Below are positions 40,901 to 50,249 of a stretch of 64,000 bases of DNA, piece by piece. Source of the DNA: Lodderomyces elongisporus (taxonomy: Eukaryota; Ascomycota; Pichiomycetes; Serinales; Debaryomycetaceae); assembly GCF_030384665.1 (NCBI RefSeq), contig NC_083674.1, positions 124,001 through 188,000 on the forward strand, read 5' to 3'. A model generated the notes under the pieces. It was not told where the DNA came from and did not search any database. It saw only the letters and a program-made list of their open reading frames with translations. Positions within the stretch are counted from its first letter, which is position 1. Each line of letters opens with the position of its first letter. The translations under genes were made by a program, and so were the position numbers.

Positions 40901-42400
40901 TTTTGCACCAATGAAAAAAACCTTGATCACAGTGATTGTGGAAGTAAACAATACGCATACATCTTGTTTATTGCCTGGAATATTATTTCGATGTACATTT
41001 TCCTAAATATGTTTATTTCATTAATTTTGGATGGATTTGATTATGTTAATCAAAAGACGAGGTATGGTGACTTGATCAAAAGAGAAGAGATTCGAAAGTT
41101 TAAAAGAACATGGCAAAAATTTGATCCCCAGGGCACTGGTTATATAAAACCCATTGAGTTGCCACAGTTGCTTCATGCTTTACATGGCGCATTATCGTTT
41201 CATTTCTACACTGGTCAGCTTGAAATCAAGGAGCTTTGTCAAATGTGGATCCATAGAAATGATCCCAAGAACCCATATGACGTAACCGTTGATTTCGATG
41301 CCATTGAGCAAACCGTGAATCAAATGGATATACCTAAGATTAGAGCTAGGAGAAAGGCATATGAGATGTTTATGGAAGAAGCATTCTTGACTATGGAATT
41401 GAATGATGATCCGGGTATATCATTTACGAGGATATTACTCCAGCTCCCACTTTATACTACATTTGACACAGGCAAATGTTTCAATTTGATTGATTATTTG
41501 GAAAGAAGATTATTAGTGAGCAAAGTACAAAAGAAGTTGCATACTAAACGAGTATACGAAACTATTGCTGCATATGCATGCAGATGGAAGTATCAAAAGG
41601 ATAAGAGATTGGGAATTAAGGATGACAATCTTGCTTTTGACAAGCGCTTGAAGCGTTCAAGTTATTTGATGAATAAAGATCTATGGCTAAACACAGATCA
41701 TCCGCCAACAATATTTGTTAGTGACGAACATGAGCACGAAAATGGATATGAAAGCAAGTATGAGCAAGGACCTGAGCATGATCGTTTTAAAAATATGACA
41801 GAAGGATATGCCAGGGACAATATCGATAATGATATCGATAGCATCAATTATGACATAGATAATCCTAGTCATGCACCAGTGAATCGAAGCTCACTTATAT
41901 ATGGAGACCAGAGTTTTTCTAGTGGTATTTACTATCCTAGCTCACCAGTGGCAAAATCTTCAAAGAGTCCGCAAGTTCCTCAAAATTCATCATCCTCATC
42001 GACGCGTAAGGATTTGTTCATCACCATTCCCAACAGCAGTAAAAATATGGCTGCGGTCTTAAATACAGAGTCAGAGGCAAACAAGGATGTATATGAATAT
42101 AAAGGTGAAAGCGAGAAGAAGCAAAAGCAGAAGCAGAATCAAAAGAATCAAAAGAATAAAAAGAATAAAAAGAGATTTGTGAACAACGCAACGGGAGAAG
42201 ATGTTGAGGAAGAGGAGGATAATTTTGCAGAACTTGGTATCAATAGGCGTCAGCCGCAATTGGTTAATCCATTTGAAAGTCAAGAGGAAGAAGAGGTTGT
42301 TACAGATACATTTGGAGGTGAAATTAATACCGTTGACGATATTTTGGAAACATCGTCATGGACAGACCTTCGAAATATATCCAAGACTTCAGAGAGATAG
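34982..42400 (+). CDS. CCH1: CCH1, voltage-gated-type calcium channel alpha subunit
   Basis: Cch1 is the pore subunit of the high-affinity calcium influx system, working with Mid1 at the plasma membrane during mating-factor, cold, alkaline and ER stress. At 2472 residues it is longer than S. cerevisiae Cch1 (2039), mainly through a disordered N-terminus with GSGSGS and GKGKGNGK repeats (about 65-85 and 375-400) and a low-complexity C-terminus. Four repeats of six membrane segments are visible, with pore-loop residues Asn929 (SANTFTD), Glu1208 (STENWTD), Glu1671 (SLEGWTD) and Glu1959 (FGEGWNY). The III-IV linker is short. An EF-hand-like segment (FDPQGTGYIKPIEL) follows repeat IV. The ATG at 34982 is preceded by an in-frame stop. 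Identification is firm. Confidence 0.97.
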   Translation: MSLRSYGNKAPEFLILAPSEQNLPTNETDTHSQRSTLDHSNSAEISHSWHTQDSLLPGQGFGLGLGLGIKSGSGSGSGSGSKSRSRNPFRVEEEEDGAEASSNRFQYASSIKSEPRSILSESSNIRLNVTASQGSSSSPTSLQRDRLGGNASPLIDEFIADDDLNDLKEGLKYALGTTEKDANWFPMSTPTISNSHNPSKDHLVGDEENQVSTNYTTDIPLQELSVSRPPNSRTISKKSVVPTPSPLKDVHSSYSNEEYPEITHSTQEGGFLRPNIPQDPIPSPTATKFTDALTRISNRIAGAGDRSRTEPDPDASTANSIYSANLSRKSPMLKTPIKEQFSAFDDIEFSPYKDGIENGIEDDDNYNANHYKGGNKGKGKGKGNGKGNGKGNGKRSGKDKFQLPNRYSNSNIIKDEPDEYIYNETTRSYGLGLRQSSSNDTITQVPADEIYQSQSAVSEAKNENNKSYIPPLQLGRKKKIRLLYGNSLRLFSPQSRIRRLCHTTLQTRFTSIFLLVVLILQVILLSYRQWDPYHLSGYYYEGYDWADILLIVINVIYTVEVFAQIIAYGFIDDRVVYREVGLPYPKSKVGSLDSVILFVKLWFARIHRGSIGNNARDRLKKTRSSTSKRDLNSPGTLTGSSDDDDDDDGNDHNDNIGLVRDNRGELNRNNGKKNIDPSSERLLDSDTTDLKRKYNFDSFHDTKDESFFNKEELSENDPKRDFRLLSTNTFYKPDAEHIDASQLKRAYLRSSWHRIDFLSMVFFWISLLLSINRYDAKHHITLFRSLSCLRILRLCNLTAGTTTILAACKSAIPQLIDVAIFIACFWLFFGIIGVQSFKSSLTRHCVWTNPDDPSDIFTNSDLYCGSFIGLDGEKKSYITREGTSSGVVKGFRCPKYSKCISGDNPYGGTVSFDNILQSLEMVFVVMSANTFTDIMYYTMDTDNMAACLFFIGCIFVMTVWLLNIFTAVIVASFNVTRLEEAEERNRKANERWIYKYLGLSGKDVASVRLQLNQLKHEKQWLRFYYKFEFLFIACIAVNMFVQCFRSYDMSEDTRFILSRFEVAFTIVFMAEIIVRFLVYLPHWKLFFAFKRNWVDLILALGSVIIAIGPVKRKLGHAYFWLTVFQILRFYRVVLATPFTRTLWLKMAKNIRAIFDLALFYFILLFLVSIILARYFEGTIPPDEFDNVDFPMNTLPAVFIALYVITSTENWTDVMYSLQEYATTTSSRSFGSIFLIAWFMLSNMIILNIFIAVIANTLEVSEEIKRKHQLIQFIEVMTSKLQNIEQDSGLLKKIKAKIFKRREQKDEMEKAVVNMLLSGTAVLEFLNKEQDLNVGVGETDEESFLEILPSKRWQRWVKVHFSRFAKLLSNPFHTEVSNNRKNFSVENFEPADFARNIMKERNNLINKRNEFLQANPRYNYVFYVMGPRHKFRRLCQRMVKPSYGERIGGVPPYRPLSESLIVVMFLATIGLVILACYMTPIFRMNNANAKWMFWSEFAFALVFTLEFIIKIVADGILFTPNAYFRSSWNHIDFVVLVSLWIEAIAYLKNDGDLSRIVRGLKALRALRLLTISETAKSNFHNTMIAGFGKILSAAIMSLSLLFPFSIWGLNIFNGRLGYCLDGESDLLSCFNEFSNEVFNWEIVSPNVYTNPQLEFNKFSSAFATLFEIVSLEGWTDLLQNLMNSTGIGTVPETNANPINGVFIVFFNFISTVFILTLFVSVIISNYSRTTGRAYMTKDQISWYQVKNILVQVRPSKRKDYESLSVVRKFCYRMTIERHKGWYITLNCTLFAHTLALLLECFPSGDGLNVLRIIIYTVASALFLINAVMLAIAQGPKTFCHYRWNIFNLFVSFGAFITTLVAFSIEQESPFQNVNKLFLVGILLFVIPRNNRLSQLLRFASASLPSILSLSFTWIIVFLVFAIAMNQIFGLTRIGPNGTGNLNLRSVPKTLIVLFRCSFGEGWNYIMEDYTLSPPFCTNEKNLDHSDCGSKQYAYILFIAWNIISMYIFLNMFISLILDGFDYVNQKTRYGDLIKREEIRKFKRTWQKFDPQGTGYIKPIELPQLLHALHGALSFHFYTGQLEIKELCQMWIHRNDPKNPYDVTVDFDAIEQTVNQMDIPKIRARRKAYEMFMEEAFLTMELNDDPGISFTRILLQLPLYTTFDTGKCFNLIDYLERRLLVSKVQKKLHTKRVYETIAAYACRWKYQKDKRLGIKDDNLAFDKRLKRSSYLMNKDLWLNTDHPPTIFVSDEHEHENGYESKYEQGPEHDRFKNMTEGYARDNIDNDIDSINYDIDNPSHAPVNRSSLIYGDQSFSSGIYYPSSPVAKSSKSPQVPQNSSSSSTRKDLFITIPNSSKNMAAVLNTESEANKDVYEYKGESEKKQKQKQNQKNQKNKKNKKRFVNNATGEDVEEEEDNFAELGINRRQPQLVNPFESQEEEEVVTDTFGGEINTVDDILETSSWTDLRNISKTSER

Positions 42401-42602
42401 AGTTTTCATGTTGGCTAGCTAAGCAGTTGTATGAACATAATATTTCAATCGGAAGATAGCAATAGAAATTGGAAAAGAGAAAAGAAAAAAGAAAAAGTAA
42501 TAAAAAAGAAAAGAACAGAAGTAGGTTATTTATAGAAATTATTTCAAATACATTCAGGTACATTTATATACTATTGATAAATTTAGTTTGCATCTCTATA
42601 TT

Positions 42603-44153
42603 TCAATCGGTCTTCATATCGTTCAATCCCAAATCTTCATTCTGTTGATGAGTTCTTTCAAACTCTTCAATCTTCATATTTGGGTCCGCATCTGGTGCAT
42701 AAACATTTTGAATATATGAGGCCGCGAGTGGGTCTTCCATCACTATGGTGAATCCAATCTTGCCGTCAATTGCACTTTGCAACTTGGCAAAAAACTCTAC
42801 CCATCTTTGCTTTGTAACCTCATCCATCGAGTCTGATGTTTGAGTGAATACCCTGCTGTTTAATTCTTGTGCTACCTGCGTGAGAAGACCTTCGATGGTG
42901 GTAAATCTTCCGCCCAATGTTCCTGGTGTTAAATCAAGGTTCAATTCTGGGATGTTCATTCCACAAGTTTCGGATTTCAAGATATCTCTTTTCAAATCCT
43001 CTGGATCGTCAATTTTCAATGTGATTTTCTTACCCTTTGCAGGAATCTCACCTCCGGTTTTCACTTCGTTGGATTTGTAACCACAGTTGTCACACACAGT
43101 TGACATAAGGACAACGTCCTTGAAATGTGGGATATTGACAGTTTTCATGTGGGTTTCACAAGGTTTGTAGCATGTCGAGCATGTGGCTGCAAAAGTTTGC
43201 ACTTCATTTTCAAAGTTTTCGATATCGGTTGCGTCTGAAAGGAACCCTGTTGCTCTTGGATTGTGGTTAGTCTCTGATGCCGATGTGGATTGTTGAGTTT
43301 CATTAGTATTATTCAGTGCATCTTTACCTTTGGCTTCAAGAGATGCTTTTTCTTTTTCTTTTTCCTTTTCCTTTAGTTGTTGTTGTTGACGTTGGGCAAC
43401 CTCGTCAGCTGAGATCAAGCCCAAAAAGACATTTTGTTCATCGGTTCTTTGGTACTCATACATTGCCCATTTGTGTGCAGCTTCACCTGGTTTATATTCG
43501 ATCCAAGAATTTCCAGCGGGGTCATCAACGCTAACAGTCAAGGGTAATGTACCTGGTTCTCCATTGAGATACAGTTTGATCTTGTCTATCACTTTGCCAA
43601 TTTGTTCATATAATTCTGGTTGCAACTTTTTTCTCTCTTCTTGGTCAGATTCCAAATCAGTAATCATTTCTTGTAAGATTCCTTCAATATTGATGAGTTG
43701 ACCACGTTTTGGAGGAATTTCAATGTCTAGTTCCTGAAATCGAACAGTAGCAGTTTCCGATTTGACAACTTGTCTGTTGAAATCCTTTACGTCTTCAACC
43801 TTCAATACGTATTTAGAGCCCTTTTCAGCGATTTGGGCTGCTGGTTGGATCTCACTATTTTTCAATCCACAGTGTGGACATTCAAAGGACATAATGATGA
43901 TTTCCCTAAAGAATGGGATTCTAGTGAGTAACATTCTAGTGACACCATTCTCGTGACAGTTCATACATAATGATTCAACTTCCTGCACTGGATGGCCCTC
44001 AGCATCGGCTGCACCCGTTTGTCTAACTTCATTGTCAATATTTTGTGCTTGTTCGCCCACTGCTGCGAAACTGTTATGTTGTTGGTCTTGCTTTGATTCT
44101 TCTGACATATCTAATCTAGGTTTCTTATCTATATGAGTGTCCTGATTATCCAT
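42603..44153 (-). CDS. ZPR1: ZPR1, double zinc-finger eEF1A assembly factor
   Basis: Zpr1 binds and helps fold translation elongation factor eEF1A. From the ATG at 44153 the protein has 516 residues (S. cerevisiae 486); the upstream extension begins at a GTG and is not used. Two homologous modules each hold a C-x2-C...C-x2-C zinc finger followed by a beta-rich domain: CMNCHENG...CPHCGLKNSE (about residues 60-100) and CSTCYKPCETH...CDNCGYKSNE (about 325-365). PHFKDVVLMS and PFFREIIIMS mark the duplicated finger motif. A charged KEKEKEKEK linker (about 265-275) separates the halves. It converges on CCH1, about 200 bp away. Confidence 0.96.
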   Translation of the reverse strand: MDNQDTHIDKKPRLDMSEESKQDQQHNSFAAVGEQAQNIDNEVRQTGAADAEGHPVQEVESLCMNCHENGVTRMLLTRIPFFREIIIMSFECPHCGLKNSEIQPAAQIAEKGSKYVLKVEDVKDFNRQVVKSETATVRFQELDIEIPPKRGQLINIEGILQEMITDLESDQEERKKLQPELYEQIGKVIDKIKLYLNGEPGTLPLTVSVDDPAGNSWIEYKPGEAAHKWAMYEYQRTDEQNVFLGLISADEVAQRQQQQLKEKEKEKEKASLEAKGKDALNNTNETQQSTSASETNHNPRATGFLSDATDIENFENEVQTFAATCSTCYKPCETHMKTVNIPHFKDVVLMSTVCDNCGYKSNEVKTGGEIPAKGKKITLKIDDPEDLKRDILKSETCGMNIPELNLDLTPGTLGGRFTTIEGLLTQVAQELNSRVFTQTSDSMDEVTKQRWVEFFAKLQSAIDGKIGFTIVMEDPLAASYIQNVYAPDADPNMKIEEFERTHQQNEDLGLNDMKTD

Positions 44154-44818
44154 TGAGAAAAAGCGTTGGAAAACATGGAAAAAAAAAATTCTTGAGTGTG
44201 TGGTTCGATGTTTCAAATATGAAATATTACTAGAACTCACAGGACCGCTCTAGATTTTCCGATGCGCTCCCCAAAAGAAAAAAAAAAATAACGAAAAAAG
44301 AATAATAAAAAAAAAATGAGGGAAGGAAGATGAAAGAAAACAAAAGATTCTGAATTGAGAGTGAAGGCTGCAGAACATTTGTCATCCATGCAGCGCAAAG
44401 ACCCAAAAGTAATAGAAAAAAAAAAAAAAAAGAAAAAGAGAAAAAAATAATAAATGAATTACAATCAAGTCAAATGAAATATAAAAGAAGGTACCAGAAC
44501 CATGTAGAACTTTCACATAAATTTTTTTCCTTTTGGTTCCATTTTTCTCTTTTTCTCTCAGATACAGTTTGGTGTTGAGTATAATTAGAATATAAGGCTC
44601 AGAGTGTATATGTTGCCAACTGAGATTTGCAAAAAGAAAAAAAAAAACAAAAAAGAAGAAAAAGATAAAGTAAACCAAGAAATATTTTGAATACATATTT
44701 GATTTTAGCAACAGATACTATAGTTATTCTTTACTTATCATTTTTTTCTGTAACCAACGTGATTGTTTACAATATAGCTTGATTGAAGGTACAGGAAAGT
44801 TTGGTGTGGTGTGAACTG

Positions 44819-44852
44819 AAAGGATATTTGACATTTAAGAACAATATCCTTT
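44819..44852. repeat. 10-bp perfect inverted repeat
   Basis: AAAGGATATT (44819-44828) and AATATCCTTT (44843-44852) form a perfect 10-bp inverted repeat around a 14-nt spacer. It lies 26 bp before the first of three CACGTG sites. Confidence 0.8.
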
Positions 44853-44877
44853 TAAGCTATAATCTTTTTATAATAAT

Positions 44878-45244
44878 CACGTGAAGTATATATCTTATTT
44901 GCACGTGACCATGTTATTTTTTTTCCCCTCAGCTCTAATTTTTCCTTGTTTTTGTCGATTCGTAAAGATTTCATTGAGAAAGTTGGTCCAGAGTGTTGGT
45001 GTAAATTTCATGGGTGGGCCAAAAAAAGTATCTTGATTATAGGAAGATACTTAACTTAATCTTGAGTAATTACTGCAATTCAACGGTACAAAACTTAATC
45101 TGTATGGTAATTGTATATCTTTATCAGCAAACGTCAGTTGCTTTATATTTCCTTTCCTTTTTTTTCTTTCTTTTGGTTTTCTGGTTTTCTGGTATTATAT
45201 ATACATAATATATGATGGCTATTCTATTCATGTAATATCACGTG
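44878..45244. promoter_or_regulatory. Cluster of three CACGTG sites
   Basis: CACGTG occurs at 44878-44883, 44902-44907 and 45239-45244 between ZPR1 and CDC4. This is the core bound by Cbf1-type bHLH factors; in Candida species Cbf1 also acts at ribosomal and respiratory genes. Three copies in under 400 bp suggest a functional element, most likely for ZPR1, which starts about 0.7 kb away. Confidence 0.45.
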
Positions 45245-46238
45245 ACATTACATTTTTTTTTCCGTCAAAGAATATATATGTATATGCATATATATATATA
45301 TATAATTTTTTTTTTTTTTTTGCCGTTGGTTATAGATTGAGACTGTGCATCAGATTTGACAGCGCTTATTAAAAGCTTTTTCAATGTTGTATCGTCAACG
45401 CCTGAGGTGAGTTGAGTGATCAAAGAAATAGGTATAATAGTCGATAACGATTTGAATATTTTTCAGATGCATGCAAAGCAAAACCAAAATAAAAAAAAAA
45501 GAGGTTGATAAAACTAGGAGTAGCTAACCATTTTGTGATTGATTATTCTGTAAATGGTGGGTTTTATGTGGTGGATTTATACAGATGAAGATAAAAAGAC
45601 TTGAGATAAGATAAGATAAAGATATATGGCGCCACAGATTGTGGATGGATGTGTTGTGTACGTCAGTAATCATAAGTCTAATCTTACAGTTTGTTTTTAG
45701 GTGATGATAACGATTGAAGATTGAAGATTGAATATTGAGAAGGAAAAGTAGAAACTTATGCTACCAGTTAATTGTAAAGTGTGGGTGTCTAACATAAAAA
45801 GCATTCGGCTCGGCTTTGAAATAGAAGTAACTGTTTGTGTTTGTATCAATGTATCTACACTTGAGTTACTATGTATATATATATTATACAAGTGTATGTC
45901 TTTGTGTTTGTGTGGCACGAAAGAATATTCCTTTTTGGTAGCTCCTCTCCATTGCAAATGCCAATAGAAGATCCTTTTTCTGCCCTCTTTACATTATTGT
46001 ATTGTATTGTATTGTATCGTAACAACAACCAAATAGACGAGAGAATGTTTTGAGCTTGACTAATTGACCAGTCGTTTGAAAATAATAAATAAAAGAATAT
46101 AAAGTGACGATGTCGTCTACCATCTAGAGTTGTTAGTATTCACCTTCTCGAGACGACAAGGTGTTGGTTCTTTAAAGTTACTTCTTCTTTGGTTTAGGTT
46201 TTACATAGTATTTGTATCGTAAAGTGTGTAAATGAAGA

Positions 46239-46280
46239 TGTGGATGATGGTGTGGATGTGGTTCCACGCCATCATCCACA
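46239..46280. repeat. 18-bp stem hairpin in the ZPR1-CDC4 interval
   Basis: Positions 46239-46256 pair with 46263-46280 around a 6-nt loop (46257-46262). All 18 pairs are Watson-Crick except one G-T. Further inverted repeats lie nearby: 46112-46118 with 46151-46157, 46141-46146 with 46158-46163, and 46342-46347 with 46353-46358. Confidence 0.85.
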
Positions 46281-46627
46281 AAGAAAGCCACAATTGTCAA
46301 ATATTTTTTACTGTGGACGCCGCCTTTCAAGTTTTGCGCATTGGCAAAAACGTTGCCAGACCTGGAGAGAGAGATGAGAAGGCAAAATAAAAACCAAAAA
46401 AAAAAAAAATAAAAATAAAAAATAAAAAAAAGTAAAATTTGAAGAGGCGAGTTGTGGGAGGAAGAAGAAATGAAATTCCCTCAAAATTCTACGTGAAATT
46501 GTTCGAATTGCATCTTTAGTAATAAACACTTGTAGATATACATATATATATAATGTAGAGACAACAGATACAAAAAAACACAACAGTTCACAAATTTATC
46601 AATCAACCACTGGTACGTGCCAAATAG

Positions 46628-46659
<32 letters not shown>

Positions 46660-46880
46660 GTATACATATAATCCATCTACTCTTGTTCAATTTTTTTTAT
46701 CGGGTCGGCAACTCATTTCTCCCCTCCTTTTATCCATTACACGACCTTAAGAAACAGAAGTAAAAAAAAGAAAAAGAAAAAAAAAGAAAAGAAAAAGAAG
46801 AAAATTATAACAAGTCACACATATAAGTACATCTTAGCCATTCGCATTACTATACATACCTATATATATATACATACACT

Positions 46881-46911
<31 letters not shown>

Positions 46912-47032
46912 CTACTTGAACAACCACCAAACAAAAGCACTTTAGATATCGATATTCCTTATTCTGAACTTTTACTTTTCCAATTTCTTTTCGACGGCAT
47001 TTACAAAACAATAACTGTATTACACAAGAATT

Positions 47033-49396
47033 ATGGATTTGAATAACAGTTGCTTACCAGAACAGTCATCTACATCATCTAACTCTTTGGGTGATTTGGT
47101 ATCTACATCCACGGCAATACCTTCCAACAACAACAACAACAACAACAACAATAATAATATGTCATTTAATAGACTGCTGTCATTGCCACCACACTCATCA
47201 ACCAAATCAACCATTGTTGCAGACTCAACAAACGTAACATCGCATCCACATGAATCCAACTCGTATTCAGTTAACACTAGATCATCACATATTATCACAT
47301 CCATTTCTGAACCAGCTCACTCTGTTGAATCTGAAAATGAGATAAACTCAGCAATAACAGCAGCAGCAGATGCAACAACGAGGGGTTTAATACCAGGAGC
47401 CAATAGAGATGCAGATGCAGATGCAGATGCAGAGGCAGAGGCAGATGTAGACGTTGAGGCAACACTGCTGTCTAATAATGTTACTCCGCATCAAGATGTC
47501 TCAGTAGTGACACCATTCCTAGTCAAACATATAAGCAATCAGAACCTCATACCAAAGGACAATTTCCACACTTATTGTTACCGCCACAACCCTGATATAC
47601 TGTGCAACAAACAAACAGATGAACGAAAAATGAAGCAAATACAAAACAAGTTGGAAAACCTCCCGCACAGAGACCAACAAGCAATCAGCCACGTATGGTC
47701 TATTTTTAGTGCAGCACCAGTACACCATCGCCAGTTGATCCTACAAGGCTTGCTCACACAGTGCTGTTTCCCACAACTATCATTCATCTCACAAGAAGTG
47801 TCATCATTGATCAAAATCGACTTTATATCCATTTTACCACAGGAAATATCGTTAAAAATCTTGTGTTACTTGGACTGTAACAGTCTTTGCAATGCGGCTC
47901 AAGTGTCCAGAAAATGGAAGAGTCTCGCTGACGACGATAGAGTATGGCACCACATGTGTGAACAGCACATAGATCGGAAATGCCCAAACTGTGGATGGGG
48001 ATTACCATTGATGCATATGAAAAGAGCAAGAGAAATGACCGAAGATGATATCAAGCCAATAAGGAGAACTTCGGAAGGAGAAGCACAATTGAGCCAAGAA
48101 GTTTCAGGAAATACTACTCAAAACAATAACAACAGCAATAGCAACAACAACGCAAACACAAATAATGCAGATATTAGTGTCAATACATCACAGCGCCGCC
48201 GTGCATCACAATCGTCACAAGATGAACCATTGCACAAGAAACCAAGAGCAAACAGCAGTTCAACAACGACTAAACCTGTACATTCACCATTACTCCGCAA
48301 ACGTCCATGGAAAGCTGTTTATTCTGAACGGTTCAAGTTGGAGAAAAACTGGAGGAAAGGAGTTTACTCTATGAAGTCTTTTGTCGGCCATACCGATGGC
48401 GTGACTTGCTTGCAATTCAATAGAAAGTATCTCATGACAGGCTCATACGATACTACAATCAAGATCTGGAAGATTGAAACTGGAGAGTGCGTCAAGACAT
48501 TAACAGGGCACACAAAGGGAGTGAGATCCTTGGTGTTTGACAATCAAAAGCTAATCACTGGAGGATTAGACTCAACAATAAAAGTGTGGAATTACCACAC
48601 GGGTCAATGCATTGCCACCTATAGGGGACACGATGATGCCGTGGTTAGTGTTGATTTTTCAAACAAGTCTATTGTTTCAGGGTCGGCTGATCATACGGTC
48701 CGTGTATGGCATGTCGACTCAAGAACATGCTATACATTGCGCGGCCACACAGATTGGGTTAATTGCGTCAAGATACATCCAGCATCAAATACAATCTTCA
48801 GTGCTAGCGACGACACAACAATACGGATGTGGGATTTAACTACGAACCAATGTCTCAAGATCTTTGGAGGAGTGGAAAATAATGGCCACATTGGTCAAGT
48901 GCAGTGCGTCATTCCTTTGACATACAAGGACCAACTTGTTGAGGATGTGAGTGATACCGAGGATGACCAAGCAGTTGGCGAGTCAGCCACTACAGCTTCA
49001 GTTTCAGCTTCAACTTCAACTTCGTCATCTTCATCATCACCAGTTCCATTAGCTTCTACAGCTGCTTCGACCAATACTACTACTCCCGCAGTCAACTATC
49101 CAACACACCTTCTCACTTCTTCTTTGGACAATACCATCAAATTATGGGATGTAGCCACTGGTAAATGCATTCGTACCCAGTTTGGCCACATTGAAGGTGT
49201 ATGGTCCATTGCCGCCGATACTTTTAGAATTGTTAGTGGCGCCCACGATCGGATGGTGAAAGTGTGGGACTTACAGAACGGCAAGTGCCTACACAGCTTT
49301 GGCAACAGTTCGAGTGTTTCATGTGTAGGTTTGAGTGATTCACGATTTGTGAGCGGCATGGAAAATGGTGAAGTAAAGATGTATTGTTTTGACTAG
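47033..49396 (+). CDS. CDC4: CDC4, F-box/WD40 substrate receptor of the SCF ubiquitin ligase
   Basis: Cdc4 recruits phosphorylated substrates such as Sic1 to the SCF ligase and is needed for the G1/S transition; in Candida it also restrains filamentation. The 787-residue protein has an F-box at about 266-310 (LPQEISLKILCYLDCNSLCNAA), the CPNCGWGLP segment just after it, and WD40 repeats from about 450 to the end (GHTDGVTCLQF, TGSYDTTIKIWKIETGEC, GHTKGVRSL, and so on). Low-complexity insertions are a poly-Asn tract (about 30-40), a DADADADAEAEAD stretch (about 125-140), an Asn-rich linker before the propeller, and a Ser/Thr/Ala insertion within the propeller (about 645-685). The ATG at 47033 is the natural start. 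Confidence 0.96.
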   Translation: MDLNNSCLPEQSSTSSNSLGDLVSTSTAIPSNNNNNNNNNNNMSFNRLLSLPPHSSTKSTIVADSTNVTSHPHESNSYSVNTRSSHIITSISEPAHSVESENEINSAITAAADATTRGLIPGANRDADADADAEAEADVDVEATLLSNNVTPHQDVSVVTPFLVKHISNQNLIPKDNFHTYCYRHNPDILCNKQTDERKMKQIQNKLENLPHRDQQAISHVWSIFSAAPVHHRQLILQGLLTQCCFPQLSFISQEVSSLIKIDFISILPQEISLKILCYLDCNSLCNAAQVSRKWKSLADDDRVWHHMCEQHIDRKCPNCGWGLPLMHMKRAREMTEDDIKPIRRTSEGEAQLSQEVSGNTTQNNNNSNSNNNANTNNADISVNTSQRRRASQSSQDEPLHKKPRANSSSTTTKPVHSPLLRKRPWKAVYSERFKLEKNWRKGVYSMKSFVGHTDGVTCLQFNRKYLMTGSYDTTIKIWKIETGECVKTLTGHTKGVRSLVFDNQKLITGGLDSTIKVWNYHTGQCIATYRGHDDAVVSVDFSNKSIVSGSADHTVRVWHVDSRTCYTLRGHTDWVNCVKIHPASNTIFSASDDTTIRMWDLTTNQCLKIFGGVENNGHIGQVQCVIPLTYKDQLVEDVSDTEDDQAVGESATTASVSASTSTSSSSSSPVPLASTAASTNTTTPAVNYPTHLLTSSLDNTIKLWDVATGKCIRTQFGHIEGVWSIAADTFRIVSGAHDRMVKVWDLQNGKCLHSFGNSSSVSCVGLSDSRFVSGMENGEVKMYCFD

Positions 49397-50249
49397 CAAG
49401 CTGGGAAGACACGAGAAGCATAATAGGCAAGTCAAAGTAGAAGTTTAGAAGAAGAGGGAAAGTATTATTTATTAAAAAAAACTTTTATTTCTTATTTTAT
49501 TTTTTTTTTTTTCAAAATTAATTCAAACTAGGTTTATATTAGGTATTTAAAGGTTATTATTCAGTTCTATAGATTCACCAATCGTGTGATTATACCAAAG
49601 TGTAGATATTCCGTTTCCACTATGCTTGAAGATCGTTAAACACGAACAAATTTTACATTACACAAAACTTCTATTTTCTCGTGAGCCGTGCGAAAAAATA
49701 TTAAACTTTTTTAGAGTCAAGATGATGACCCATACAAATGGTGTGGTGAGGTGTGGTGTGGTGAGGTGAGGTGAGGTGAGGTGAGGTGAGGTGAGATGTA
49801 TTATATCTATAAAAAAAATGACAGTCAAGAAAAGAAGGAAAAAGGTTTTGAGACACACTGTTTTTGTAACTGTGAACCAAAATTATTACACAAATAAGGT
49901 AGTAACTTTCCACATTTTTTTATTATTCTTAATTCCCTTCTATCCGTCAACCTTGGCTTCCTTCTTCCAAACTTTGTACGTAGTATTATAGACCAATCAC
50001 TTGTTTGTAAGTACTTCTGTGATGATAAGTATAGAAATCAAAGAAGAAAGCAAAAAGCAAAATAAAAAAAAACAACTAAATAAGCAATTTCAATTTCAAT
50101 TTCAATCTCAATATAATCAAACCAGTGATTAATGATATATATATGTATGTATAAAAGGGTATATAGACCCAAAAAAAAGCAATATTTTTCTTGAGTCTTT
50201 CCATATTCTCATTCTCTATTCTTAAAACAATTCTTTTTTTTTTCTTGCT
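49397..50249. other. Convergent region between CDC4 and the GAC1-like gene
   Basis: About 0.85 kb between two facing 3' ends. It contains A/T-rich tracts and the GTGAG pentamer array. Short open frames here mostly reflect that array. Confidence 0.5.
49741..49795. repeat. GTGAG pentamer array
   Basis: Seven perfect GTGAG units (49761-49795) follow four variant pentamers (GTGTG, GTGAG, GTGTG, GTGTG; 49741-49760). The strand is strongly purine/GT biased. Confidence 0.9.

Larger units (their letters stand above)
44154..47032. other. Long divergent region of ZPR1 and CDC4
   Basis: About 2.9 kb with no convincing protein gene. Near ZPR1 it has a 10-bp inverted repeat and three CACGTG sites; around 46.1-46.4 kb it has a hairpin-rich, less AT-biased stretch; near CDC4 it is TATATA-rich (46628-46648, 46860-46912). 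A TATTG repeat lies at 45993-46017. Open frames here are short and low complexity. Confidence 0.5.

Noticed and set aside
44154..44240. Upstream extension of ZPR1
   Set aside because: It starts with GTG; ATG 44153 gives the expected length.
46132..46138. TACTAAC on the minus strand, suggesting an intron near the hairpins
   Set aside because: No GTATGT-type donor lies within a normal distance, and the downstream frame is low complexity.
46232..46390. Plus-strand ORF of 52 codons through the 18-bp hairpin
   Set aside because: It starts with a repetitive Met/Trp-rich stretch created by the hairpin arm and resembles no family I know; chance is likelier.
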